Below, piece after piece: positions 34,839 through 43,679 of a stretch of 64,000 bases of DNA. The stretch is from the NCBI GenBank assembly GCA_937900415.1, contig CALCEY010000009.1, forward strand, positions 1 to 64,000, written 5' to 3'. The translations under genes were made by a program, and so were the position numbers. The stretch is from an uncultured Clostridia bacterium (GTDB lineage Bacteria > Bacillota > Clostridia > Peptostreptococcales > Anaerovoracaceae). The stretch's first letter is position 1, and each line of letters begins with the position of its first letter. Below the pieces are notes generated by a model, which had not been told where the DNA came from, made no database searches, and saw only the letters and a list, made by a program, of their open reading frames with translations.

Positions 34839-35096
34839 ATGAATAACAGAGAAAAGCTATGCCCTGTTTGTCAATGCTCAATGATACGCGGATATATACA
34901 AGCCCGTGATTCTTTATACTGGAATACGAAAAAAAGAGTCGTTTCCGCCCTTCCTCCTTTGCAAGGCGACAGTATAAAGCTGCCGGAGGAAAGCAGCTCA
35001 AGTCCTTTTACATCCGGATATATACCTGCATATCACTGCCCAAAATGCAAAACCCTTACCGTTTTTTACGATGATTCCGAGAATCTCAGTGAATAG
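34839..35096 (+). CDS. Small zinc-ribbon protein (DUF6487-like)
   Basis: An 85-residue protein with two CxxC knuckles: LCPVCQCSMIRGYIQ at residues 7-21 and YHCPKCKTLTVFYDD near residue 65. Between them lies a segment containing LYWNTKKR. This resembles small Firmicutes proteins of the PF20097 type that bind zinc and have no known function. The ATG follows ACGAGGTACAAC. It is a single gene with its own promoter and ends at the shared terminator. Confidence 0.7.
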   Translation: MNNREKLCPVCQCSMIRGYIQARDSLYWNTKKRVVSALPPLQGDSIKLPEESSSSPFTSGYIPAYHCPKCKTLTVFYDDSENLSE

Positions 35097-35142
35097 CGCA
35101 GCCGGAAATCACGATTAAACTTTCACAGAATTAAAAACGCTG

Positions 35143-35186
35143 ACATAAAACACAGGCATAGCAAAAGCTATGCCTGTGTTTTATGT
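35143..35186. terminator. Bidirectional terminator between ilvE and the zinc-ribbon gene
   Basis: A perfect 20-base stem (35143-35162 with 35167-35186) with a 4-base loop AAAA lies between two convergent genes. The A-rich side of one arm and T-rich side of the other allow termination in both directions. It ends the leu-ilv operon on the minus strand. Confidence 0.85.
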
Positions 35187-35191
35187 TCTGT

Positions 35192-36262
35192 TTATTCGAC
35201 AGGGACTGTCCATCCTCGTTTGTCTTCTCTTTCACCTGTCTGTATTCCGTAAAGCTCATCATATAGCCTCTGAGAAAGCTCTCCTATCTCGCCGTTATTG
35301 ATGATGAGGCGCTTGTCTTCCCATGCAAGCTCTCCTACAGGAGAAATTACGGCGGCAGTTCCTGTCGCGAAAACCTCCTCAAGTCTTCCCTCTTCGCCTG
35401 CCTTAAATACCTCGTCTATAGTAAATCTCGTCTCGTTTACCTTGTAGCCCCATTCCTTCATTACTTCAATCATGGAGGCTCTTGTAATTCCCGGAAGAAT
35501 CGTACCCACCAGAGAAGAAGTATAGATTTCACCGTCTATCTTAAAGAAGGCGTTGGAGGTGCCTATTTCCTCCACATACTTCTTTTCCTTGGCGTCAAGC
35601 CAAAGAACCTGATCAAAACCCATATCGTGAGCCTTGGCTTCAGCAATCATGGCGGCGGCATAGTTTCCGCCGATCTTGGCAAATCCTGTTCCGCCCATTG
35701 CAGACCTTATGTACTCGTTCTCAACGTAAATCCTCGTCGGAGCAAGGCCGTTCTCATAATAAGGGCCTACCGGACTTAAAATTATTATAAACTTATAAGT
35801 CTTTGAAGCCGCTACTCCGAGAAAAGCTTCGGTCGCTATCATGAAAGGCCTTATGTAAAGGGCTGTATTTTCTTTCTGCGGGATCCAGTCCCTGTCCACG
35901 TCTACGATGGCCTTTACCGCATCTACGTACAGCTCTTCGTCTATTGACGGCATGCACATTCTTGCGTTGGTGTTATTGGTTCTCTTGGCGTTCATATCAG
36001 GCCTGAAAAGCTGTACTTTTCCGTCCTTAGTCTTATATGCTTTCAAGCCCTCGAACATTTCCTGTCCGTAATGGAAAACAGTGCTGGCAGGATCCAGCTC
36101 TAAAGGACCGTATGGAACGATTCTTCCGTCATGCCAGCCCTTTCCCTCTTCATAATCCATTATGAACATGTGATCTGTAAATATCCTTCCAAAAGGCAGG
36201 TTGTCAGGATTTGGCTTAGCCTTTGGATTTTTGGTAAGTGTTACGCTGAATTTATTGTTCAT
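35192..36262 (-). CDS. ilvE: Branched-chain amino acid aminotransferase
   Basis: A 356-residue fold-type IV PLP enzyme of the longer (BCAT2-like) subgroup. It has the phosphate and Lys segment FAKIGGNYAAAMIAEAKA near residue 195, YVEEIGTSNAFFKIDGEIYT near 230 and PGITRASMIEVMKEWGY. It carries out the last step of Val/Ile/Leu synthesis. It is the last gene of the leu-ilv operon, 70 bases after ilvD, and is followed by a strong terminator. Confidence 0.95.
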   Translation of the reverse strand: MNNKFSVTLTKNPKAKPNPDNLPFGRIFTDHMFIMDYEEGKGWHDGRIVPYGPLELDPASTVFHYGQEMFEGLKAYKTKDGKVQLFRPDMNAKRTNNTNARMCMPSIDEELYVDAVKAIVDVDRDWIPQKENTALYIRPFMIATEAFLGVAASKTYKFIIILSPVGPYYENGLAPTRIYVENEYIRSAMGGTGFAKIGGNYAAAMIAEAKAHDMGFDQVLWLDAKEKKYVEEIGTSNAFFKIDGEIYTSSLVGTILPGITRASMIEVMKEWGYKVNETRFTIDEVFKAGEEGRLEEVFATGTAAVISPVGELAWEDKRLIINNGEIGELSQRLYDELYGIQTGEREDKRGWTVPVE

Positions 36263-36332
36263 TTTATCTCCGTTCTACCGCCGGACGGGCGGCACAAATA
36301 TTTACTTTCTTCTTTTTTCAATCATCGCATTA

Positions 36333-37997
36333 TTACTTCAAGACAGCTCCCGTGTTCGCTGAGGATACCAGTCTCGAGTATCTTTCCAGCCAGCCCGTTT
36401 TAACCTTCTTCTCCGGTTTCACATAGGCTTTGCGGCGTTTTTCAAACTCCTCGTCGGAAACTTTGGCGTTAATCGAATACTCCGGAATATTTATCTCTAT
36501 TATATCTCCTTCTTCGATAAGGCCTATAAGCCCGCCGTCGGCAGCTTCCGGACTTACATGACCTATGGAAGCTCCTCTGCTTGCCCCGCTGAAACGTCCG
36601 TCTGTGATGAGAGCCACTGTCTTGTCGAGTCCCATGCCTGCCAGTGCGCTGGTAGGATTAAGCATTTCCCTCATTCCGGGTCCGCCCTTAGGGCCCTCAT
36701 ATCTTATAACAACTACCTCGCCGTCATTTATGCTTCCTGCATAGATAGCTTCTATTGCGTCCTCTTCACTGTCGAAAACTCTTGCAGGTCCTGAATGTAC
36801 CAGCATTTCGGGCGCCACTGCGCTTCTCTTTACCACGCAGCCGTCCTTTGCTATGTTGCCCCAGAGAATGGCTATTCCTCCTGTTCGGCTGTACGGATCT
36901 TCGACCGGTCTTATGGCGGCCTCATCCTTTATAACTCTTCCTTCGATATTTTCACCTACGGTTTTTCCCGATACGGTAGGAAGAGAAGTGTCTATGAGCC
37001 CCTTTGAAGCAAGCTGCGCCATGACGGCCGGAACTCCTCCTGCATTGTCCAAATCGTGCATGTGAGTTCCTCCCGCAGGAGCCAGATGACAAAGATTAGG
37101 CGTGACGCGGCTTATCCGGTTGAACACGTCGAGATCCACCTCTACTCCTGCCTCGTGGGCTATAGCCAGAAGATGAAGCACGCTGTTTGAAGAACAGCCA
37201 AGAGCCATATCGCAAGCTATGGCGTTTTTAATCGATTTTTCGTTTATTATATCTCTGGCCTTTATATCCTTTTCCACCAGATTCATGACTGCCATGCCGG
37301 CATGCTTAGCCAGCATTATCCTCCTGCTGGAAACTGCCGGAATGCTTCCGTTGCCCGGAAGTGCAATACCTATGGCCTCACAGAGACAGTTCATGCTGTT
37401 GGCCGTATACATTCCCGAGCATGAGCCGCATCCCGGGCATACGTTCTGCTCATATTCAAGCAGTCCCGCATCATCTATGATTCCGGCTTTTCTTGCGCCT
37501 ACTGCCTCGAACATCTTTGAAAGACTGGTCTCAACTCCGCTCACAAGACCCGACATCATAGGGCCGCCTGAGCATACTACAGCCGGAATGTTCATCCTTA
37601 CGGCCGCCATTACCATTCCCGGTACTATTTTATCACAGTTGGGAACCATCACCGCTCCGTCAAAAGCATGGGCCATAACCATTGTTTCAACGCTGTCTGC
37701 TATCAGCTCTCGGCTGGCTAAGGAATATTTCATCCCTATGTGCCCCATTGCGATTCCGTCGCATACTCCGATGGCAGGAACCATAATCGGAGTTCCTCCC
37801 GCCATTCTCACTCCGGCTTTAACAGCCTCCGTCACCTTGTCAAGATGCATGTGACCGGGTACGATTTCACTGTGAGCCGAAACCACCGCTATCAGCGGTC
37901 TTGACAGCTCTTCTTCCGTATATCCCATGGCATAGAACAGGCTCCTCATGGGAGCTTTTTCTATGCCCTCGGTAACAAGTTTACTTCTGCTTTTCAT
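36333..37997 (-). CDS. ilvD: Dihydroxy-acid dehydratase
   Basis: A 554-residue enzyme with the iron-sulfur cysteines in VPNCDKIVPGMVMA near residue 120 and VCPGCGSCSGMYTANSMNCL near 192. LITDGRFSGASRG near 465 is the C-terminal signature. It dehydrates dihydroxy-isovalerate and dihydroxy-methylvalerate. It sits between ilvC and ilvE. The ATG at 37997 is followed by KSRSKLVTEGIEKAPMRSL, a standard start. Confidence 0.96.
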   Translation of the reverse strand: MKSRSKLVTEGIEKAPMRSLFYAMGYTEEELSRPLIAVVSAHSEIVPGHMHLDKVTEAVKAGVRMAGGTPIMVPAIGVCDGIAMGHIGMKYSLASRELIADSVETMVMAHAFDGAVMVPNCDKIVPGMVMAAVRMNIPAVVCSGGPMMSGLVSGVETSLSKMFEAVGARKAGIIDDAGLLEYEQNVCPGCGSCSGMYTANSMNCLCEAIGIALPGNGSIPAVSSRRIMLAKHAGMAVMNLVEKDIKARDIINEKSIKNAIACDMALGCSSNSVLHLLAIAHEAGVEVDLDVFNRISRVTPNLCHLAPAGGTHMHDLDNAGGVPAVMAQLASKGLIDTSLPTVSGKTVGENIEGRVIKDEAAIRPVEDPYSRTGGIAILWGNIAKDGCVVKRSAVAPEMLVHSGPARVFDSEEDAIEAIYAGSINDGEVVVIRYEGPKGGPGMREMLNPTSALAGMGLDKTVALITDGRFSGASRGASIGHVSPEAADGGLIGLIEEGDIIEINIPEYSINAKVSDEEFEKRRKAYVKPEKKVKTGWLERYSRLVSSANTGAVLK

Positions 37998-38039
37998 ATC
38001 TCGCCTCTGTTTCTTAAGCTTTTAAAGTCGCCCTTTGAA

Positions 38040-39035
38040 CTATTTCTTGAGCCAGCTCATCATCTTTCTCAGCTCGGCTCCCGTCTTGCAGAGAAGATGC
38101 GAAGCTTCTTTCTTTCTCGTCGCAAGGAATCTTGCCTTTCCGCCTGCGTTGAACTCCTGAATGAACTCACTGGCAAAGGTGCCGTCCTGAATTTCGTCCA
38201 AGACCTTCTTCATCTCTTTTCTCGTATCTTCTGTGATGATTCTCTTTCCCGTTCTGTAGTCTCCGTATTCGGCAGTGTTGGAAATCGAATATCTCATCTT
38301 ATCGAAGCCGCCCTCATTTATCAGGTCAACGATGAGCTTCATCTCGTGAATACATTCAAAATAAGCCATCTCAGGCTCGTAACCTGCTTCTACCAGAGTA
38401 TCGAAGCCTGCTTTCATCAGCTCGCATACGCCTCCGCAGAGAACCGCCTGTTCTCCGAAGAGGTCTGTTTCCGTCTCTTCTTTAAACGTCGTTTCAAGAA
38501 TTCCGGCTCTGCCTGCGCCGATTCCGCTGGCATATGCAAGGGCGTAATCCTTGGCCTTTCCTGAAGCGTCCTGATATACGGCGATAAGGCTCGGAACGCC
38601 CTTTCCTTCAACGTACTGACTTCTTACTGTGTGCCCCGGTCCCTTAGGAGCAATCATGATAACGTCTAAATCCTTTGAAGGAACGATCTGGTTGAAATGA
38701 ATGTTGAATCCGTGAGCAAAAGCAAGGACATTGCCCGGCTTCATATGCTTTTCAATCTGCTCTCTGTAGAGCTGCGCCTGCAATTCGTCAGGGGTAAGGA
38801 TCATAACGATGTCTCCTGCCTCTGCGGCTTCCTCGATACCCATAACCTTAAGACCCGCCGCTTCTGCCTTTGCAGTATGAGCCGAGCCCGGTCTCAATCC
38901 TACGACTACGTTTGCTCCGCTTTCCGAAAGATTCATGGCGTGGGCATGTCCCTGGCTTCCGAATCCTAAGATGGCGATGGTTTTTCCGTCAAGCATGCTG
39001 AAATTACAATCTGAATCATAATACTTGTTTATCAT
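38040..39035 (-). CDS. ilvC: Ketol-acid reductoisomerase (class I)
   Basis: A 331-residue enzyme: Rossmann motif AILGFGSQGHAHAMNL at residues ~20-36, with SAHTAKAEAAG, then KGPGHTVRSQYVEGKG near 130 and the metal-binding acidic helix ETFKEETETDLFGEQAVLCGG near 185. It has the short class I length. It reduces and rearranges acetolactate. The spacing to ilvN upstream is about 30 bases, so it is in the operon. Confidence 0.97.
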   Translation of the reverse strand: MINKYYDSDCNFSMLDGKTIAILGFGSQGHAHAMNLSESGANVVVGLRPGSAHTAKAEAAGLKVMGIEEAAEAGDIVMILTPDELQAQLYREQIEKHMKPGNVLAFAHGFNIHFNQIVPSKDLDVIMIAPKGPGHTVRSQYVEGKGVPSLIAVYQDASGKAKDYALAYASGIGAGRAGILETTFKEETETDLFGEQAVLCGGVCELMKAGFDTLVEAGYEPEMAYFECIHEMKLIVDLINEGGFDKMRYSISNTAEYGDYRTGKRIITEDTRKEMKKVLDEIQDGTFASEFIQEFNAGGKARFLATRKKEASHLLCKTGAELRKMMSWLKK

Positions 39036-39066
39036 TTTTTTATTCTCCTTTATTTAAATAAATTAT

Positions 39067-39540
39067 TTACTTTTCTATGCCGGTAACTCCGGTTCTGCAT
39101 ATGTCTATTATCTCGTATTCCTTGATGAGGTCTAAAAATGCGTCCAGTTTCTCCGGCGCTCCCGTCAGCTCAAGAACCATTTCCTCCGTGGTGAGGTTGA
39201 TTATCTTGGCCCGGAATATATCTACAATTTCCTTTATCTCGCTGCGTATGACCTTATCAGCTCTGACCTTTATCATCAAAAGCTCGCGGAAAAAGCTCTT
39301 TTTGCGGTCTAACGCTTTGATTCCCCTGACTATCTCCAGCTTTTCCGTCTGTGCGACAATCTGATGCAGCGTAAGATAATCACCCTCGAACACTATTGTT
39401 ATCCTTGAAACTCTGGGGTCATTGGTGGCTGATACGGTAAGAGAATCTATATTGAAACCTCTCCTTCCGTAGAGACTTACGACCCTTGACAATACGTTGG
39501 CCTTATTATCAACATATATGCTGACTACCTCTTTTTTCAT
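39067..39540 (-). CDS. ilvN: Acetolactate synthase small (regulatory) subunit
   Basis: A 157-residue regulatory subunit. An ACT domain covers residues 1-75 (VSIYVDNKANVLSRVVSLYG, then GFNIDSLTVS), followed by the IlvN C-terminal domain with VLELTGAPEKLDAFLDL. It confers valine feedback on IlvB. The start lies 14 bases after the ilvB stop, with AGGAGGTAAAA ahead. Confidence 0.95.
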   Translation of the reverse strand: MKKEVVSIYVDNKANVLSRVVSLYGRRGFNIDSLTVSATNDPRVSRITIVFEGDYLTLHQIVAQTEKLEIVRGIKALDRKKSFFRELLMIKVRADKVIRSEIKEIVDIFRAKIINLTTEEMVLELTGAPEKLDAFLDLIKEYEIIDICRTGVTGIEK

Positions 39541-39554
39541 AAGTATTTTACCTC

Positions 39555-41222
39555 CTACTCATATATGATATTGTCAACCGTGTCTCCGTTTTGAATCATC
39601 GGCAGTACCAAATCCTCTTCCGATATGTCGCAGTCTATCCATGAAGGACCGTCAGTCTTGAGCGCCTCGCTGAAAGCTTCTTTAAGCTGCTCCATATTTT
39701 CCGCTCTGAATCCTCTTCCTCCGAAGGCTTCCATGAGCTTTGAAAAATCAGTGCTCCTGTCCGGTGTGGTCTGAGAATATCTCTTATCGAAAATCAACGT
39801 CTGCCACTGATATACCATACCTAAGACCTTGTTATTCATTATAACCGTAATTATAGGCAGCTTATGAGAAACGGCCGTGCATGCTTCTGCCAGATTCATA
39901 TGAAGAGAGCCGTCTCCGGTAAAATGTATAACTCTCTTATCAGGGTTTGCCATCTGTGCTCCTATTGCCGCGCCGTAACCGAAGCCCATCGTGCCAAGCC
40001 CTCCGCTCGAGAGGAAGTTTCTCGGCCCTGTTTGCTCCACGTACTGAGCCGCCCACATCTGATGCTGACCCACGTCGGTCACATACACGGTCTCCTTATC
40101 GGTGTGACGGCAGATATATCTTATAATTTCCTCAGGGTTTATCTTTGCATTGCAGTTCTTAATCTTGGTAGGCTTTTCTTCATTCCAGGCGGCTATCTGA
40201 TCTATCCATTCCTTGTGTGACTTCTTCTCTGCTCTCTCTGTGAGCTTTTCCAGAATATCTTTGCAATCTCCTATTATACATTCCTCGATGGAAACATTTT
40301 TGTTTATTTCACTTCTGTCCACGTCTATCTGGAAAATCTTTGCCTTTTTTCCGAATTCAGATGGATTTAAAGCTACTCTGTCGCTGAATCTCGTTCCTAC
40401 CGCAAGAATCAAATCAGCCTCTGCCGCGCTCCTGTTGGCCGCATAAGAGCCGTGCATGCCGAGCATGCCGAAAAACCGTTTTTCTGAGCTTGGAACCGTA
40501 CCGAGACCCATCAGGGTATTTACGACAGGCATATCAGTCTTTTCCATAAATGCCCTTACCTGCTCCGACGCCTCTGATGATATTGCGCCTCCGCCTACCA
40601 TCAGCAAAGGTCTCTTCGCTTCATTTATGTACTTGACAAACTTTTTCAGCTTGTTTTTTTCGTCTTTATCTTCAATCTTTTTAAGCTGATAATTTGAGGC
40701 AGGCTCATAATCTACCATTGCATCGGTTACGTCCTTTGTCACATCCACAAGTACGGGGCCTTTTCTGCCTTCATTGGCTATTCTGAAAGCGTCCCGCATT
40801 GCGCCCACCAGATCTTCCTTTCTGTTTACAAAAAAGCTGTGCTTGGTTATCGGAAAAGTAACTCCCGTAATGCAGATTTCCTGAAAGGCATCTCTTCCTA
40901 TCTGGCTGTTATTCACGTTGGCCGTTATAAACACAGTAGGAATACTGTCCATATAGGCGGTGGCTATGCCGGTAACAAGGTTGGTCGCCCCCGGTCCGCT
41001 GGTAGCTATGGCTACTCCTGTTTTGCCGGTGGCTCTTGCATAACCGTCTGCGGCATGGGCCGCGCCCTGCTCATGGGCCGTTAAAACATGCTTTATCTTG
41101 TCAGAATACCTGTACAGCTCGTCGTACAAAACTATTGCCGTGCCGCCGGGATAACCGAAAACAGTATCTACTCCGTGCTCCAGCAAAACTTTCATGACTG
41201 CTTCTGAGCCCTTTATCTTCAT
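39555..41222 (-). CDS. ilvB: Acetolactate synthase large subunit
   Basis: A 555-residue TPP enzyme: VFGYPGGTAIVLYDEL near 20, HEQGAAHAADGYARATGKTG with the catalytic Glu near 50, and the TPP/Mg motif GDGSLHMNLAEACTA near 435. It forms acetolactate and acetohydroxybutyrate. Its ATG overlaps the stop of the DUF815 ATPase gene upstream by 4 bases (ATGA). That is unusual, since an AAA-type protein is not known to be needed for this enzyme. Confidence 0.96.
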   Translation of the reverse strand: MKIKGSEAVMKVLLEHGVDTVFGYPGGTAIVLYDELYRYSDKIKHVLTAHEQGAAHAADGYARATGKTGVAIATSGPGATNLVTGIATAYMDSIPTVFITANVNNSQIGRDAFQEICITGVTFPITKHSFFVNRKEDLVGAMRDAFRIANEGRKGPVLVDVTKDVTDAMVDYEPASNYQLKKIEDKDEKNKLKKFVKYINEAKRPLLMVGGGAISSEASEQVRAFMEKTDMPVVNTLMGLGTVPSSEKRFFGMLGMHGSYAANRSAAEADLILAVGTRFSDRVALNPSEFGKKAKIFQIDVDRSEINKNVSIEECIIGDCKDILEKLTERAEKKSHKEWIDQIAAWNEEKPTKIKNCNAKINPEEIIRYICRHTDKETVYVTDVGQHQMWAAQYVEQTGPRNFLSSGGLGTMGFGYGAAIGAQMANPDKRVIHFTGDGSLHMNLAEACTAVSHKLPIITVIMNNKVLGMVYQWQTLIFDKRYSQTTPDRSTDFSKLMEAFGGRGFRAENMEQLKEAFSEALKTDGPSWIDCDISEEDLVLPMIQNGDTVDNIIYE

Positions 41223-42580
41223 TTAGTATTTTCCTCCAATCCTTTCATATAGTCTATAAATTGTCTTGCGCTTCTTCCGGAAACGCCTCCCCGGCGAATT
41301 TCCCATCTTGTCGCTTCCTGATGAAGCTTCTGTAAATCTATATTTAAACCTTCCCTCAAGGCCAGAGCTTCCACTATTTCATGAAACTGTTCTTTCGTAG
41401 GTTTTCCGTAATATATCTGAACGCCGAACCTTTCCGCAAGGCTGAGCTTTTCCTCCATGGAATCCCTCCGGTGTATTTCGCCGTCCGCTTCCATATCGCT
41501 TCTGTCCTTCCACGTTTCCTTTATCAGATGGCGCCGGTTTGATGTGGCGTATATCAGCACATTGGCCGGCCTCGGCTCAATCCCGCCCTCTATGACGGCC
41601 TTGAGATATTTATATTCCGTTTCAAAATCTTCAAAGGACAGATCATCCATGTATATTATGAACTTGAAATTTCTGTTTTTTATCTCATCTATTACACGGC
41701 TGAGATATTTCATCTGATGTCTGTATACCTGAATTATCCTCAGACCTTCTTTGCAGTATTGGTTGCATATAGCTCTTATGCTGGTCGATTTCCCGGTTCC
41801 GCCGTCTCCGTAAAGCAGAACGTTATTGGCCGGTTTTCCCTCTAAAAAAGCCTCTGTGTTCTGAATCAGCCTGCGTTTTTGTTCTTCATACCCGATAAGA
41901 TCCGAAAGTTCTATATCCTCCGTTTTTTTCACGGCAGAAAGGCGTATGAAGTTTTTCTCTTTTTCTTCATTTTCGTCTGTCCGCAGGATGAACGCCTTTG
42001 AAAGCCCCGCTTCTCCGGCTCCGTTTTTCCTGTAGAAGCCGGATACCGCATTGAAAAACGCTTCGTCTCCCTCTGCTTCTTCAAGACTGCCGGCAAACTC
42101 CGAAATCGTCTTTCCGGCGTCTGAGACGGCTGTAGCCTTTTCTTCCCCGCAGCGGTTCGCTGAAGACGTGCCAAAAGCTTTCAAGCCGCAATTTCTGCGG
42201 TATTCTGTGACCGCCTCCGGCAGATACTCTTTCTCTCCGGCAGCTCTGTTTTTGTCAATGTTGAATATTCTTCTTAAAACGGCGCAGTCTTTCGCCCCAA
42301 GCTCGTCTGCCGTAGTCTCTGACGCTTCTGCTCCGGAACGTCTTTCCTGACCGAGGGAAAAGGGATTCAAATCGGAAGCGATGCAGTAAGCGACGTATTT
42401 GTGCCAAAGGTTTCCGTCAAACCCGTAAAATTCCGCAAATTCCAAAAGACTTTTAACGAGCTTTTTCTGCAGGCGTTTTTTTTCCTCATCTGTACAAGCC
42501 GCCGTCAGCTCCGCAGCGTTTCTCAGAATTTCGCTGCTGTCTGCGGAGTATAAAATCAAATCGTCAAGTAAACCAAACAT
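41219..42580 (-). CDS. DUF815-type P-loop ATPase inside the leu-ilv operon
   Basis: A 453-residue protein. The variable N-terminal half is helical and contains CTDEEKKRLQKKLVKSLLEF. The C-terminal AAA-like ATPase of the DUF815 family has LIGYEEQKRRLIQNTEAFLEG, Walker A LLYGDGGTGKSTSIRA near residue 255, FIIYMDDLSFEDFE (Walker B) and a sensor segment VLIYATSNRRHLIKETWKDR. DUF815 proteins are widespread and of unknown function. It lies 11 bases after leuB and overlaps ilvB by 4 bases, so it is co-translated with BCAA enzymes. A role in enzyme assembly or quality control is only a guess. Confidence 0.85.
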   Translation of the reverse strand: MFGLLDDLILYSADSSEILRNAAELTAACTDEEKKRLQKKLVKSLLEFAEFYGFDGNLWHKYVAYCIASDLNPFSLGQERRSGAEASETTADELGAKDCAVLRRIFNIDKNRAAGEKEYLPEAVTEYRRNCGLKAFGTSSANRCGEEKATAVSDAGKTISEFAGSLEEAEGDEAFFNAVSGFYRKNGAGEAGLSKAFILRTDENEEKEKNFIRLSAVKKTEDIELSDLIGYEEQKRRLIQNTEAFLEGKPANNVLLYGDGGTGKSTSIRAICNQYCKEGLRIIQVYRHQMKYLSRVIDEIKNRNFKFIIYMDDLSFEDFETEYKYLKAVIEGGIEPRPANVLIYATSNRRHLIKETWKDRSDMEADGEIHRRDSMEEKLSLAERFGVQIYYGKPTKEQFHEIVEALALREGLNIDLQKLHQEATRWEIRRGGVSGRSARQFIDYMKGLEENTK

Positions 42581-42591
42581 AGTTTTTATAC

Positions 42592-43665
42592 CTATATCCT
42601 CTCCGCTATGAGAGTTCCGGCTTCGGAAGTGCTGACCTGCTTCTTGCCGCCGGTCATCAAATCGGGAGTCCTGTATCCCTCTTCAAGAACTTTTTTCACA
42701 GCATTTTCTATAGCGTCAGCTTCCTTGGCGAGCCCAAACGTATACTTTAACATCATTCCGGCGGAAAGTACAGCGGCCATCGGATTCGCCTTTCCCTTTC
42801 CCGCTATGTCCGGTGCGGAGCCGTGAACCGGCTCATACATTCCGAAAGCGCCTTCTGCCAGGCTGGCAGAAGGAAGCATTCCTATTGATCCTGTAATCAT
42901 GCTGGCTTCATCGGAAAGTATGTCTCCGAAAATATTGCCGGTAACTATTACGTCAAACTGCTTTGGATTATACACTAACTGCATGGCTGCATTGTCAACG
43001 TATAAATTTTCCAGCGTCACTTCAGGATATCTTTCAGCCACTTTGGCGACTGTTCTTCTCCACAGCCTGGAGCTTTCAAGAACATTGGCCTTATCCACGC
43101 TGGTAACCTTTTTATTTCTTTTCATCGCCATGGAAAATGCTATCTCTGCTACTCTCTCCACTTCCTTTTCGGAATAAAGCTCAACGTCGTAAGCTGCTTT
43201 TCCCATGTCCGGCGTATCCTTTATACCTCTCTCTCCGAAATAAATTCCGCCTGTCAGCTCTCTTACCACCAGAAGATCAAGTCCTCCAACGACTTTTTCC
43301 TCCCTGAGGGGACATGCGTCTTTCAGTTCGCTGAACATTATGGCAGGTCTCAGATTTGCAAAAAGACCGAGCGCCTTTCTCAATCCCAGGAGAGCTTTTT
43401 CAGGTCTTTCTTCTCCCGGAAGATCATCCCACTTAGGGCCTCCGACTGCTCCCAGCAAAACTGCATCGGCTTTTTTCGCTGTTTCAACGGTTTTTTCAGG
43501 TAAGCAGCAACCGAATTCATCAATGGCCGCCCCGCCCGCCAACACATATTCATATTCAAAATTATGGCCGAATTTTTTTCCGGAAGCAGTGAGAACCTTG
43601 ACGGCTTCGGCTGTAACCTCCGGTCCTATACCGTCTCCCGGTATTACTGCTATCTTATAATTCAT
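42592..43665 (-). CDS. leuB: 3-isopropylmalate dehydrogenase
   Basis: A 357-residue decarboxylating dehydrogenase: IAVIPGDGIGPEVTAEAVKV at the start, LLGAVGGPKWDDLP near 72, LTGGIYFGERG near 140, VDNAAMQLVYNPKQFDVIVT near 220 and EPVHGSAPDIAGKGKANP near 275. It acts in leucine synthesis. It sits between ilvA and the DUF815 gene. The ATG has AAAGGAGAATC upstream. Confidence 0.97.
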   Translation of the reverse strand: MNYKIAVIPGDGIGPEVTAEAVKVLTASGKKFGHNFEYEYVLAGGAAIDEFGCCLPEKTVETAKKADAVLLGAVGGPKWDDLPGEERPEKALLGLRKALGLFANLRPAIMFSELKDACPLREEKVVGGLDLLVVRELTGGIYFGERGIKDTPDMGKAAYDVELYSEKEVERVAEIAFSMAMKRNKKVTSVDKANVLESSRLWRRTVAKVAERYPEVTLENLYVDNAAMQLVYNPKQFDVIVTGNIFGDILSDEASMITGSIGMLPSASLAEGAFGMYEPVHGSAPDIAGKGKANPMAAVLSAGMMLKYTFGLAKEADAIENAVKKVLEEGYRTPDLMTGGKKQVSTSEAGTLIAERI

Positions 43666-43679
43666 CTTTTGATTCTCCT

